From positions 5,208,001 to 5,272,000 of the forward strand of contig NW_026944383.1 in NCBI RefSeq assembly GCF_033439725.1: a DNA stretch of 64,000 nucleotides, read 5' to 3'. Positions 1-10,042 of the stretch are shown in pieces (within the stretch, counting starts at the first letter, position 1; each line of letters opens with the position of its first letter). The stretch is from Neurospora tetraspora. Its lineage: Eukaryota > Ascomycota > Sordariomycetes > Sordariales > Sordariaceae. The notes below the pieces were generated by a model. That model worked only from the letters and a program-made list of their open reading frames with translations. It did not search any database and was not told where the DNA came from. Both the position numbers and the translations under genes were made by a program.

Positions 1-27
1 TGGACTGTACTAGTTGCCGTATCCCCA

Positions 28-882
28 TCAGTAAACCCAGAAGATCCAGGACCGTCCTTCCTCTTCCTCATCCCCAACCCTCCCACTCCCAGGCCCAGCA
101 GCAAAAACCCAAACCCCCCTTAACCTTGTCCCCAACCCGAACCCACCCGCCAACCTCCTCATAGCCCGCTCACACTCTGGCTTCCTATTCCATTCAACCA
201 TCCCTTCAAACACACCTTGACTGCCCAAAAAGTCCAACCCAAGGTTCTCCACGCCTCGCAACGGACCCAGCAGGTGCTGTCCAAGTGTCCTGATGGCGGT
301 TTCGCTCTCGACTAGGACGTCGGAGGAGGAGATGTTTTCTAGCAGGATGACGTCTCGGGAGAGGTTGCAGTGGAGGATTCCGCACACTGCACGCTCATGT
401 TCACGCTCACGCCCACGCCCACGTTCACGCGCTTGACCACCACCACCGGTTGTCGGGGTTGGGATTCGGGTTCGGAGGATCAGCTTGTCTGGTAAGAAAT
501 ATGAGGCCGAGGGGCCGTTGAGAATTTCGGAACGGGACTCGGAGCAGATGGTGAGGAGGTTACGACTGGCGTGCGTGGAGAGGATGAGGGAGGGGGTGGG
601 GAGGAGGATTGGCCTTGTGCTAGAGGTTGAGGATGTCTTGGAGTCATAATTGTTGTGATTTGGAGAGGTAGAGATATCGGCCACAAGTTTTAAGCGCACC
701 CGGTGGACATTTCTGTTACGGCAGGCTGACTCTGCTGCTAACCTCCAGATTTGGAGGCGAAGCTCGGTGGGGAGTTTGGGGAATGGGTGGAATGTTCGAG
801 CATATTTGGGATTGGGAGTATTATTTGGTTTTGGACGTGTCTGGTCAGTGGAGATATCTTCGAGTGGCACATTCTCTTCCAC
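28..882 (-). CDS. 2EXR-domain-type fungal protein
   Basis: Single open frame of 284 residues. Residues about 31-50 read FHPFPKLPTELRLQIWRLA, the signature opening of the fungal 2EXR family, in which a 'F..FP.LP.ELR..IW' box is followed by short conserved stretches. The family is large in filamentous ascomycetes and has no established biochemical role. The middle carries a low-complexity Arg/Glu/Gly tract (about residues 145-165, encoded by CAC/GCG-rich repeats near 385-435 on the plus strand) and the C-terminus an acidic run before RSWIFWVY. There is no signal peptide and no membrane segment. The ATG at 882 is the first in frame with good coding character. The frame ends 27 bases from the window edge, so I see nothing of its downstream neighbour. 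Function unknown; the family call rests on one motif. Confidence 0.75.
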   Translation of the reverse strand: MEENVPLEDISTDQTRPKPNNTPNPKYARTFHPFPKLPTELRLQIWRLAAESACRNRNVHRVRLKLVADISTSPNHNNYDSKTSSTSSTRPILLPTPSLILSTHASRNLLTICSESRSEILNGPSASYFLPDKLILRTRIPTPTTGGGGQARERGRGREREHERAVCGILHCNLSRDVILLENISSSDVLVESETAIRTLGQHLLGPLRGVENLGLDFLGSQGVFEGMVEWNRKPECERAMRRLAGGFGLGTRLRGVWVFAAGPGSGRVGDEEEEGRSWIFWVY

Positions 883-1823
883 GTCCTAAAGCAAGGGGTA
901 TGTTAGTCAGACTGTATCCGTCTAGCATAGTGGTGAAGGAGGAACTAACCTTTTGGGTGCACCAAGGATTCGGCAAGTGTGACATGTCGACAATCGATAA
1001 TTAGGTAGTAGGGTATTAGAAAGAAATATGTGAGCTTGTAGTAACGCAAAGTGGCTGGTTGATCTCGATATCTAGTAGTATATCTCCAGAACACAATATC
1101 CGATGTTGCTTTGAATGTCAGTGAGTGTTTGAGTTGCCACGTAATGCGCCTTCTTTTTCAAATCTTCTGTTTCAAAATCGAAAACCATAAAGGAGAGAAG
1201 AGATAAAAAGGCTGGAAAAGGAGCGTTCTTCTATCTAGTTGGATAAAGGTGCTACAAGTAGGTGTCCCCAAGGAACTTATGATTCTTCCTCTAACATCAC
1301 AGCACATCGCCCTCGTCAAACTTCAACCATTTGATTCTCGTTCGTATTAGTTTTCTTTCTTACAACTACTGTTGGCAATCCGGGGGAGTGGGCGTTGGGC
1401 CACCGGCACGAGATACATTGCAGGACACGATGAATGGACTTTTGCCGGCGCTTATTCATTCATGTTCCTGTTGGAAGTTGGACGTTGGATGTTGGTTCAG
1501 TTCAGCGCTTAAGACCAGGACAGGACGGGAATCACCAAACCATGACGACAAAGGAGCCAACACCCAACACCCACCAGTAGATAAACTCTCCAGTCCAGCT
1601 TTGACACATAACGGGCACATAGTCACTTGTTAGAATGCGGCAGGAATGAGAAATGAGTTCATTAAGAAGACTTGGGACTTGGCCGACTTCATTAGGATCG
1701 TTGAAACTACTTCATCCATCACATCATGACTTCGTGACTTCGTGACTTCCCCCTAACCTTCTTATACCGCCGCTTGTCCATTCCTCAATCGCCAACCTGA
1801 ACTCTGCCCATTAATCCTCCGCT
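883..1823. other. intergenic, no gene seen
   Basis: No frame here has convincing coding character. A plus-strand frame at 1331-1633 has no recognisable domain. A short GACTTCGT-type tandem repeat lies near 1725-1750. Confidence 0.5.
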
Positions 1824-2189
1824 TCATGTATTGCTCAGCATATGTCGAGGAAATCTCCGCGAGCCAACAGGAACCAAACCGCCCCAGTTATTCGACGTGC
1901 TGTTGGATGTGAAGGCATAATTAGGAGGAAAATTAATGTCATTCGGTCCAACAGTGATCCATGTTTTTACAACCCGCTGAATGCCCAACATCTGTCGCAG
2001 CTTCGCCCCCCATTCAGCTCTGACTCTCCCTCCATGTTCCGCGATATTTTCCCTTGATCCTTCACTCCACGCCGCATGTTTTCGGACTTGTCGAGACCTC
2101 CTACCGATGACATCGTCAATAACCTTCCTGAGCTCGCGAAATTCTGTCTGCCAGATGTTGAGGGTTTCAGCAACGGCTTCCTCGATCAA
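1824..2189 (-). CDS. possible coiled-coil exon, uncertain
   Basis: The N-terminal two thirds of this 121-residue frame reads like an amphipathic helix (AVAETLNIWQTEFRELRKVI, then a basic RRSRQVRKH stretch). This is protein-like, whereas the C-terminal third looks random. It could be an exon of a small gene or the tail of a spliced gene on the minus strand; I could not find convincing partner exons in 2190-2870. It lies downstream of, and in the same direction as, the 890-residue gene ending at 2876. Low confidence; no family recognised. Confidence 0.25.
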   Translation of the reverse strand: MIEEAVAETLNIWQTEFRELRKVIDDVIGRRSRQVRKHAAWSEGSRENIAEHGGRVRAEWGAKLRQMLGIQRVVKTWITVGPNDINFPPNYAFTSNSTSNNWGGLVPVGSRRFPRHMLSNT

Positions 2190-2875
2190 GGATGAGCAGT
2201 TCTGGTTTCGAAGCTACAAAGGTTGAAGGGCGATGCGGGTATATAGACGCTGACTTGTGTTTCTGATGGGTAGACTCGATGCTTTTTTCTTGTAGAAGGG
2301 TGATCAAGTTTCGAGGGTGATGTTGTTGTTTGCGCGAGAGGAAAAGCTTCGCGTCGTGGGGTATTTGACCTGAGTGTCTTCAGAGGAGGGGGGCAAACAG
2401 GAGGGCAGGCAGAAAGGGGAGGGTAACTCGGGGGGTCCACTACTGAATTCGTAGACTTTCGACCACTTTGATTTCCTAGTCTCGGTACCTGTATTCTTCA
2501 AGTTGTGGCACTTGCTTACGATGTCCCATACGTGAAGGAGATGGAGGTAGGGATACATGTATTCATATTGCTGAACTTTCAACCTCGCCTTTCGCTTCCT
2601 GGGGGAGTAGATACCGTACCTTGGATTAAGACCAACAGAAATCGCAGGCCAACACTGGCACAATCCTCGCAATTATAAGTCAGAATATCATTTGATCACA
2701 GGCACTTAGCTTCGATCTTCCGACCAACCTCCAGTTGACAAAAGATTCGCACATATGACGTGACTGCCCGAAAACCAACACTTCCTCCAGCAATACACGT
2801 ACTTGTTCGAAAAAAAACGGCCGAAAGATTATTCGGAAACGGCCAACGTAACTAAACAGTATGAAAAGCAACGGA

Positions 2876-5613
2876 TCAGTCAACGTAATCACTGTCCGAG
2901 TCATAGTGTGACGACACCTCGATGGGTTCCTGAGAACTGCCAAGCAGTGCCTCGCCATCTGGAGCAGGTTGCTTCTGCTTCGAACCGATCAGCGCGTCAG
3001 CGGCCTGCTCCATAGCTTGAGAAGTCGTCTTTGGGTCGTCTTTAATATGCTGTGCATCAGACTGCCTGCTCGGAAAGCCTATCTCATCGTTGCGAAGACG
3101 CTCGATGAACATGTCTGCTTCCGCATCGATTATCTGGAGCTTCGTGGTCAAAGCATCAGAATGCCCAATCTGTTCGTGAAGTTGTGACTTGAAGAACTCC
3201 ACAAGGTCACCCTTCCTGGAGACTGAATCCTCATCGCCGGTTGTCGCGCGGGAAGCTTGTTCAATGTACTTGCTAAGGCGCTCGTCGCACAGCCGGTTCA
3301 ACATGTGCATCTTCTGGCCAAATGCAGGCTTGCGGGTACTGGCCAGTATCTTCGAGATGTCAAATGACTGCAGTTGTTCTTGCAGGTGTCGGATATCCTG
3401 CCAGGCTGTGTCGAACAGGGAGTATAAGGTTTGGGTTGCCGCTTCGTGATTGTCAACAGTGGTTTCTCTTTCAGTTTCATGACAAGTGTTCATCTGCTCA
3501 AGTAGCAGCACTGAATTCTCCAGGTAATCCTTGATTATGTCGTCAACGACTTCTTCTCTCGGCTTGAGTGCGCGATGTAACATCTATGGGGAGATCGAGG
3601 TCAGGACATCACACATCATCAAAAACTTTCATGGGCGGTGGAACTTACCATCCCTATTTTGTGCACAATCGCAAATGTGGAGTCATCCACTGTCTCTCTC
3701 CTCCAGACCTCTTCCGGGCTTGTTTCTCTGCTTTGCTCTGAAGACGCCGAAGCACTCCCTTGGCTTTGCGGGCGCTGAGCTGGCATTCCTCGAAACTCGT
3801 TTGTAAGATCGGCAGCATGTGGCAGCGAGTAGGCGAGATCAGGATGCTGAGCGAAAGCCAGAACAGGCAACCGGTTGTGAGACGGCTGTTTGCGTAGTGT
3901 GGAAGCTGTGTTGCGGTGCGAAACTTGGCCTTCATAGGTCTCCAAGCCATTGCGGAACATGTTCCTAGGCGGCCATGGTGCTGCTCCAGGTTCTTGGTCA
4001 CCATCATAAACAGGACCTTGATCCATAAACAAGGGAGAACTCGAGAGTTCAGAGTTAACATTATGATGTTCTTGTCCATGATTGGCAGGATGGAATACGG
4101 GAACTGCTTCCTGCGCCAGTTTGAGGTCGAGAGTCTGGTGTTGGGGTCCCCTCTGAGCCAACCTATCCCACGCATGAGCCATATGTGAAGGCACAGTGTC
4201 TTTGGGAGCTGGCAAAGAGACAGCCTCCCTTGAAATACGTCTGGGTAGTTCATTGACCACGTCATGTACGAGGGCTGCTTGCTTGCGAAATGGCCTCTGC
4301 TCATATTGTGTGCCCGCCATCAGATTGACAGTTGTCTTGGCAGGGAACGCGTCTTCGGATGTCGTCTGGGATCCGAATGCCTGAATTGCCTGGTCTCGGT
4401 AGATGGGCGGTGTCTTGATCTTCTGAGTTCTCTCGTGAAGGGGCTGCAGCATCTCCTCCAGCTCACTCGAAGTTTGGACTCCAGTGGTTGCCGAGTCTTG
4501 TTTTTCAACTCTGTTGTGATAGGAAAGAACTGACTCTTCCGGCTCATTAGGAGTCTGAAGCTTGTTGCTTGCTGGGTTGTACTTCTCAGTTCTATTATCA
4601 TGGGGAAAGACTTCCTCCTCGGGCTCAACGGGAGTCTGAACCTCTTTGTTTGCCGGCCTGGGTCTTGCTACCTCGCTCTCTTTGGTGGGGGGTTTGGCCT
4701 CGGCCGGACTGGCTTGCTCAGTGCGTTGGATCTTGGAAGGCTTAGCCGGCAATCCTGTTGGTTTCTTGTCGTGTGTATCCGAGCCACTCGTTTCCAAAGT
4801 CTCGGTTTCATGTGGTTGTGCTTTTCGCTTCCTGGGTATGGCGGGAACTGAACCACTCTTCGATTTCTGACCGTCCTTCTCGACTTCAGACCGCGAAGAA
4901 GGAGGAGTAGTAGTCTGAAGCTTCTGGTGAGCCATGAGCTTGGAAATCCGAGGAGATCTCCGAAGAGCAGAGCCATCATGCGGGGACGTAGAATCAGTGG
5001 ACTTGTCAGGTTCGGTGGGCGGGGTTGAGCCAGCACCTTTGCTGGGCTTGGCCTTTGGTTTGGCTTGGGACTGACGGGTCTTGGTAGGTTTCGTGCGGGA
5101 AGAAACAGAGTTCCATGGCATGTCGAGAGCCAGGTCGTCGGCGAAGAGAGGAGTTCTGTTCTGAGTCTGGGCATTGACAGCAGGCTGGGTCTTATTTTCG
5201 GGCTGTCGTGGTGTCTCCTTGACCGGATCGGGGTCACGTTTCTGAGTTGGCTCCCAGCTGTCGGGGAGCATGTCCGCCAACGGATCCCTTTTCTTCGGAC
5301 TCGGGTCTTTCATGATGGGTTCGGGAAGGGGATCGAGATAGACCAGTCCATTGGCATCGGAAAACGTCGTGAGTCTTGAGGGGCTTCTAGCACGGCGTCG
5401 AGGGGAGAGGACTGTCCAGATCTCGCCGCCGTCGGCCCGTATCAGGTTGACAGAGCTCTCGTGGCTTGGAGGTAACCACTGCTCCATGGTGGAACGATCG
5501 TGATGAGGCGCGGAAGAACTGCTCGTTCTCGATCGCCGGTTTGATTCCTTCAGTATGCGTATGATCCCAAGTGCTCTGAGAATCGACCCCATCACAAGAA
5601 GAAAGCTATCCAC
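2876..5613 (-). CDS. two-exon low-complexity nuclear-looking protein with C-terminal helical domain
   Basis: Exon 1 is 5613-3649 and exon 2 is 3583-2876. The 65-nt intron 3648-3584 has donor GTAAGT and acceptor CATAG and is phase 0, giving 890 residues. Residues about 1-470 are disordered and rich in Pro, Ser, Thr, Lys and Glu, with basic patches such as PRKRK and KPKAKPSK that could be nuclear localisation signals. Degenerate repeats built on 'QTP.EPEE...HNRTEK' occur around residues 325-395. After the join (IVHKIGM|MLHRALKPREE) the last 235 residues are strongly helical, with Gln/Glu-rich coiled-coil segments and an acidic tail ending SHYDSDSDYVD. There is no catalytic motif. The architecture would suit a chromatin or chromosome-structure protein, but I do not recognise the family. 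The splice join is well supported by frame and consensus. Confidence 0.8.
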
Positions 5614-5876
5614 TGACAGCGCACAACTTTCGGGAAAAAGACATCATCGAAATTGTGCGTGTGCGCATCGGCAGGGCAAAAGGGCCTCTCGACCTACCCA
5701 TCGCTTCGCGCCTTCCCATTATTCTTGGAGGCATACGGGAGCTTGACCACAAAGGAAGGAACGACCGAGCGACAGGTGTGTTTTCAATCGATAAGAACGG
5801 AAGCCGCGCATCGGCTGTAAAAACCCCACAAAATCATCCAAATCGTGCAGTCAGCACCTCAGGTCGACGATGGAGG
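5614..5876. promoter_or_regulatory. divergent upstream region
   Basis: Upstream DNA of the minus-strand 890-residue gene. It has no coding frame of note. Together with the inverted repeat that follows it separates two divergently transcribed genes. Confidence 0.4.
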
Positions 5877-6356
5877 TGACTTTGAAGTATATAAGATCCA
5901 AGGTCAAAGGCACTAAAAGATGGGATGACAGCCTGAACTACCAGGAGATGGTCAGGTAGCCTGAACGTAGGCCAGGCAATGATAATGGAAGCACAGCGCA
6001 TCGCAGCCCTCAACAGAGTACTCTGCTGATTTTCGCGGACCGGGACGCAAACCGGGGAGCGCTCGGACTTCGGAGACCCGCCATTGCCGAGCGGAGAGTG
6101 GAAGTCGAAGAATCTCGGGAATTGTTGTCACCGGATTGCCCCGTTCCGATTCGGCACGGCGGACAAGTTGTTGTCCTACGCCGGTGTAGGGTTGCATTCG
6201 ATAAACTTCCACCAATCAGAGCGATTAGTCAGCATCGGTTCATGCCTTGTACCTTGACAGATTGTAAATCCAATCTAGACCTTCCTTCAACCACAAACGG
6301 ATCTGTCATCCCATCTTTTAGTGCCTTGACCTTGAATCTTATATACTTCAAAGTCA
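5877..6356. repeat. 480-bp unit bounded by 54-55 bp inverted repeats
   Basis: The left arm (5877-5931) and right arm (6303-6356) are inverted copies that differ by one substitution and one inserted base. Each contains a TATATAAG box and the segment CACTAAAAGATGGGATGACA. The 371-bp interior is GC-rich and shows no coding frame I trust. The right arm ends 124 bases before the likely start codon of the cyclotransferase-like gene, and the left arm begins 263 bases upstream of the minus-strand gene. No clear target-site duplication is visible at the outer edges, although similarity continues weakly outward (GATGGA on both sides). It could be a non-autonomous DNA transposon (MITE-like) or a rearranged promoter duplication. 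Confidence 0.8.
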
Positions 6357-6479
6357 TCTAACGTCCATCTTTCGCCATTTTCGTTGCAATCACGTCTTTG
6401 CTGGCTTGCTCTCAATTGGTCCATCTTTCCCCTACCGATCCGTCATCTGCGCACGGGCGATATCCCAACCAAAGCGACC

Positions 6480-7928
6480 ATGTACTCCTACAACGCGACA
6501 GAATGTGGTATGTACGCCGCAGACGATAAAGACACAACATCCGCAACTCTCAAACACCTCGAATACCTTCCACCCTCCGCCTCCACCGCACCGCTATCCG
6601 CATCCTCAATCCCCCGGACCTCTCGCGCCCGTCTCTCCCAACCAGACGTCTCACCAACTCCCTTCCCCGATGAACCGATCCCCGTACCCGCTGCGGCGGC
6701 GGGCGGCTCAGACCTCCCATCATCCAGCACCGTCCTCTACCTCGCCTACGGCTCCAACATGTGCGCCAAGACGTTCCTCGGCATGCGCAACATCCTTCCC
6801 CTAAGCCAAGTGAACGTCTCGGCGCCTTCGATCCGTCTGACCTTCGACCTGCCCGGGATCCCCTACCTGGAGCCCTGCTTCGCCAACATTGCTTTGCGGA
6901 AGCTTCCCAAGAAGCCACCAGTGGTACCGATCCCGCCTCTCGACCCGCCCCATCTCCCACCTCCGGGTAAACATCAACCACCGGCCAAGGAGAACTCTGC
7001 GGACTCGGATTGGAACATGGAAACCGGCGGTCTCATCGGCGTAGTCTACGAAGTAACAGCACAAGACTACGCCACCATCCTAGCCACCGAAGGCGGCGGG
7101 GCCAGCTACCACGAGATCTTGGTCCCCTGCATCGAACTGCCCGCGCCCGTTCGCATTCCCGAGCATCCACGCCCGGACTTGCCTAGACCTTTTCTGGCAA
7201 GGACGCTGTACGCTCCTCAGTTGCCTGAGAACCTCCCTGACGATGGCGGCAACGACCCTAAGCACCCCAGCCCTAAGCAGCCTCCCAGCTTTTCTTTCAC
7301 CGGCGGAGGAGACTCCGATCCCTCCGACCCCAAGGAACCCCCCACCAAACCCGACGAGCCACCCTCCCTCCCCCCAAAATGGCGCCGCGCCCTCTCCAAA
7401 CTCCTCCTCCCCATCCATCGCCCCACCTCCCCCCCAGCCCAACCCTCCCTCCGCTACCTCACCCTCCTCCGCTCCGGCGCCGTGGAACACGAACTCCCCG
7501 CCTCCTACCAGTCATACCTTAACAACCTCGAGCCCTACACCATCACCTCCTGCCGGCAGCAAATCGGCCGTTTGATATTTATGGTCATCTGGATGCCGCT
7601 TTTCTTCTTTGTGTTGAAAGCCACGAAATGGGTTGCTGACGACAAGGGCAAGGTTCCGGGGTGGGTGGCGGGGACGATGAGCGTTATGATGCATTTTGTT
7701 TGGGGGAGCTATGATTTTGTTTTTAAGCCGCTTTTTGGGGAGGGGGAGAGGACTGTTCACGATGATGAGGGGGGAAAGGATAAGGAAGGGGTGGGGGAGG
7801 ATCAAAAGGGATGGGTGAATGGCAGAAAGAGATCGGGGTCTTGGTTGAGTAGGAGGAGGAGTGAGATGGTGGTTGATGATGAGGAAAAGAGATGTTTGTT
7901 GGGGGATACTTTGGAGGAGGATGAGTGA
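6480..7928 (+). CDS. gamma-glutamylcyclotransferase-like protein with C-terminal membrane segments
   Basis: The start at 6480 (ACCATGT, residue 33 of a longer frame opening at 6384) is chosen because the preceding residues look like leader; it gives 482 residues. Residues about 82-100 read VLYLAYGSNM, the glycine-containing substrate loop of the gamma-glutamylcyclotransferase (GGCT) fold. The downstream segment GGLIGVVYEVT, followed by a Glu-Gly-Gly-Gly turn and YHEI, matches the strand and catalytic-Glu region of that fold. GGCT enzymes release 5-oxoproline from gamma-glutamyl dipeptides, and fungal relatives act on glutathione adducts in toxin pathways. A Pro-rich linker (about residues 255-335) follows. 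Near the C-terminus are hydrophobic segments (LIFMVIWMPLFFFVL, then WVAGTMSVMMHFVWGSYDFVF) and a charged tail, so the protein may be membrane-anchored, which is unusual for this fold. Substrate unknown. Confidence 0.8.
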   Translation: MYSYNATECGMYAADDKDTTSATLKHLEYLPPSASTAPLSASSIPRTSRARLSQPDVSPTPFPDEPIPVPAAAAGGSDLPSSSTVLYLAYGSNMCAKTFLGMRNILPLSQVNVSAPSIRLTFDLPGIPYLEPCFANIALRKLPKKPPVVPIPPLDPPHLPPPGKHQPPAKENSADSDWNMETGGLIGVVYEVTAQDYATILATEGGGASYHEILVPCIELPAPVRIPEHPRPDLPRPFLARTLYAPQLPENLPDDGGNDPKHPSPKQPPSFSFTGGGDSDPSDPKEPPTKPDEPPSLPPKWRRALSKLLLPIHRPTSPPAQPSLRYLTLLRSGAVEHELPASYQSYLNNLEPYTITSCRQQIGRLIFMVIWMPLFFFVLKATKWVADDKGKVPGWVAGTMSVMMHFVWGSYDFVFKPLFGEGERTVHDDEGGKDKEGVGEDQKGWVNGRKRSGSWLSRRRSEMVVDDEEKRCLLGDTLEEDE

Positions 7929-8344
7929 AGGAAAGGATTTGGGGATGAGGTTATCTTGCATGGCGTTACTATAGGCTTGATTTAGGGTGTTTGCACTCTT
8001 CACGGTTCACTTGGAGATCATATCGACACAGCATAGGATACACGAAGAAAGTCCCATTACGCCATGAGCTAAAGACGCCGTACATATACAGAATTAGGCT
8101 ACACTATCCCACCCCCTTATGTTTGTATGTGTCTTTGTTTCCATTGCAAAGATATCCGATACGCTATGGCATGCATAAAGCCGACCGCATACACGATGAT
8201 CCTGAAATCCCTTCCCCACACCCCGGAACAACTCTCACCAACAGGCTCGATGCACTTTCAAAAACCCAAAGTACCTAAACCGCCGTAAAACGCCCCATGA
8301 TCGCAACCCGAACCGATTTTGCACCCTTTTCTCCTTTTGCCTCC
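7929..8344. other. intergenic between convergent genes
   Basis: Space between the 3' ends of the GGCT-like and glycerol-3-phosphate dehydrogenase genes. It should hold both 3' untranslated regions; I see no gene. Confidence 0.5.
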
Positions 8345-9562
8345 TTACTTGAAGAGCTTGGGAATCTCTTCCACCTTGATCTCCTGGTTGATGATGCGCT
8401 CAACAGCCATGAAGACGGGGTAGCGCTCCTCGGCCCCCTTGGCACGGAGGAAGCTGCTGACCTCGCGGGTGGTGGAGATACCCTGCAGCTTCTGTCCGTT
8501 GAGCTCCGTCTTCTCAACCTCCTCAATGGGCAGGTTGCGCTCCACGGCCAACTTGGAGCACCTCCAGTTGCGGGCAGAGGTGCAGCTCACGATCATGTCA
8601 CCCCAGCCGGCACTTTCCTCCCAGAAGGTCCTGGGCTCGATCTGGCCGGGGAAAAATTCGTTGGCAAAACGAATAGTCTCCTGCATGCCGCGACGCATAA
8701 CGGCGGTCTTAGCGGTCATGTTCCAGCCGTGGCCCTCGACGTAGCCGCAAGCAATGGCGACAATGTTCTTGAGCGCACCAGCCAGCGAGACGCCGACAAT
8801 GTCCGACACCATGGAGACGGTGAAGTAGGGGCGGCTGAAGAGCAGCGACCACTCGTCGTGGTCAAGAGGAGGGTAATCGAGCGGCAGCGGGGTGAGCTGC
8901 TTGGAGTGGCCATTGGCACCGCCGTTGCCGTTGGACTCGCCGTTGGCAACCGGCCTGCCGTTCTCGTCGCGCCTGTCAACAACGGGGGTGTTGTAGGCAA
9001 TGGTGGTCTCGCACCACTGCTCATTGGCAATCTCGCTGGCAATGTTGGCACCGCTAAGGGCACCGCAGTAGATGTTGAGCGCGTCGCTGATGTAGTTGCA
9101 AATAAGCTCGATCTTGTCGTCGGTGACGGAGACGCCCTTGATGCAGCTGATACCGCGAGCATAGGGCGCAATGTGGTCCTTGATCTGTCTGCAGATATTG
9201 CCAATGAACTCGTGGGGGAGGTTGAAGATAAGGATGCTCGAGTCCTTAACGGCGTCTACCAGCGAAGGGTTGGCGACAATGTTGTGGGGCAACGGGATGC
9301 CGGGGAGGTACTTGACGTTCTCGTGCTTTGTGTTGATGATGTGGGTGAGCTTCTGGGGTTGCTCGCCGATCGAGGCATCGAAGTGCTTGGAGTCCTTGGG
9401 GAGGGTAACGTTCTCCTCGTAAACCCACATCTGAACATCCTTCTCGAACGTATCGGGGTGCTCGGCGCAGTTCTCGGCAACGAGCTTGGCCACTGTGGTG
9501 CCCCAGTTTCCGGAACCGATGACGGTAACCTTGTGTTTCTTGGTGAAGTTGTTGACAGTCAT
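8345..9562 (-). CDS. GPD1: NAD-dependent glycerol-3-phosphate dehydrogenase
   Basis: The product interconverts dihydroxyacetone phosphate and sn-glycerol 3-phosphate with NAD(H), for glycerol (osmolyte) production, lipid precursors and cytosolic redox balance. From the start at 9562 (context CAAAATGACT) it is 405 residues, close to the 391 of yeast Gpd1. The Rossmann motif VIGSGNWGTT is at about residues 14-23. Further family motifs are LSGANIASEIA, LKNIVAIACGYVEG with the catalytic Lys, ESAGWGDMIVSC and the substrate-binding Arg-Asn of SARNW. A Gly/Asn-rich insertion of about 25 residues (around NGESNGNGGANG) sits between the dinucleotide and catalytic domains and is absent from the yeast enzyme as I know it. 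The frame stays open another 160 codons upstream, to ATGs at 9937 and 10042. The residues added from 9937 are Arg/Ser-rich and poor in acids, like a mitochondrial presequence, so an alternative longer isoform is possible. Orthology to GPD1 is confident. Confidence 0.95.
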   Translation of the reverse strand: MTVNNFTKKHKVTVIGSGNWGTTVAKLVAENCAEHPDTFEKDVQMWVYEENVTLPKDSKHFDASIGEQPQKLTHIINTKHENVKYLPGIPLPHNIVANPSLVDAVKDSSILIFNLPHEFIGNICRQIKDHIAPYARGISCIKGVSVTDDKIELICNYISDALNIYCGALSGANIASEIANEQWCETTIAYNTPVVDRRDENGRPVANGESNGNGGANGHSKQLTPLPLDYPPLDHDEWSLLFSRPYFTVSMVSDIVGVSLAGALKNIVAIACGYVEGHGWNMTAKTAVMRRGMQETIRFANEFFPGQIEPRTFWEESAGWGDMIVSCTSARNWRCSKLAVERNLPIEEVEKTELNGQKLQGISTTREVSSFLRAKGAEERYPVFMAVERIINQEIKVEEIPKLFK

Positions 9563-10042
9563 TTTGGCGGACTGAGAGTATCTGCGGACAAGGAAGTGTC
9601 GTGTGTGGTTGGCAGGAGGAACAAGGGAGGCTCTGCTACTGCGGCTGGGCCAGAGGGACGAAGCGGGCTCGAGTGCGGCGGTACGGGTTGCGGCTTGGGG
9701 GCTTTGGAGAAGTTGTTGGTGAAAAGAAGAAGTGGTGTTCGAAATAGCGACCGAAGACTGGACGTAAAACCGACGGCGGAGCGCTGGGTGGGTTGGCGGC
9801 GACGAAAACGATAGAGGTAGTTTTGGGCCTTGACCTTGTACAAGACAACGAGAGATGGCGGCGGCGTTTGAGCTTGAGACTCGGCTTCTGTAACGGGCCT
9901 GATGGAGAAGGGGTTGTCCGAGACGGGAACAGTTCATCTGATGTACGGAGCAGGAAGAAGAGGAGAAAGGGGAAAAAAAAAAAAAAGAAAGCACAAGAGC
10001 GAGGGTCAACAAATCTGATATATGGTGTACAACAAGAGGCAT

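Noticed and set aside
8297-9814. Long open frame on the plus strand opposite glycerol-3-phosphate dehydrogenase
   Set aside because: It mirrors the highly expressed, codon-biased enzyme gene on the other strand and has no domain signal of its own.
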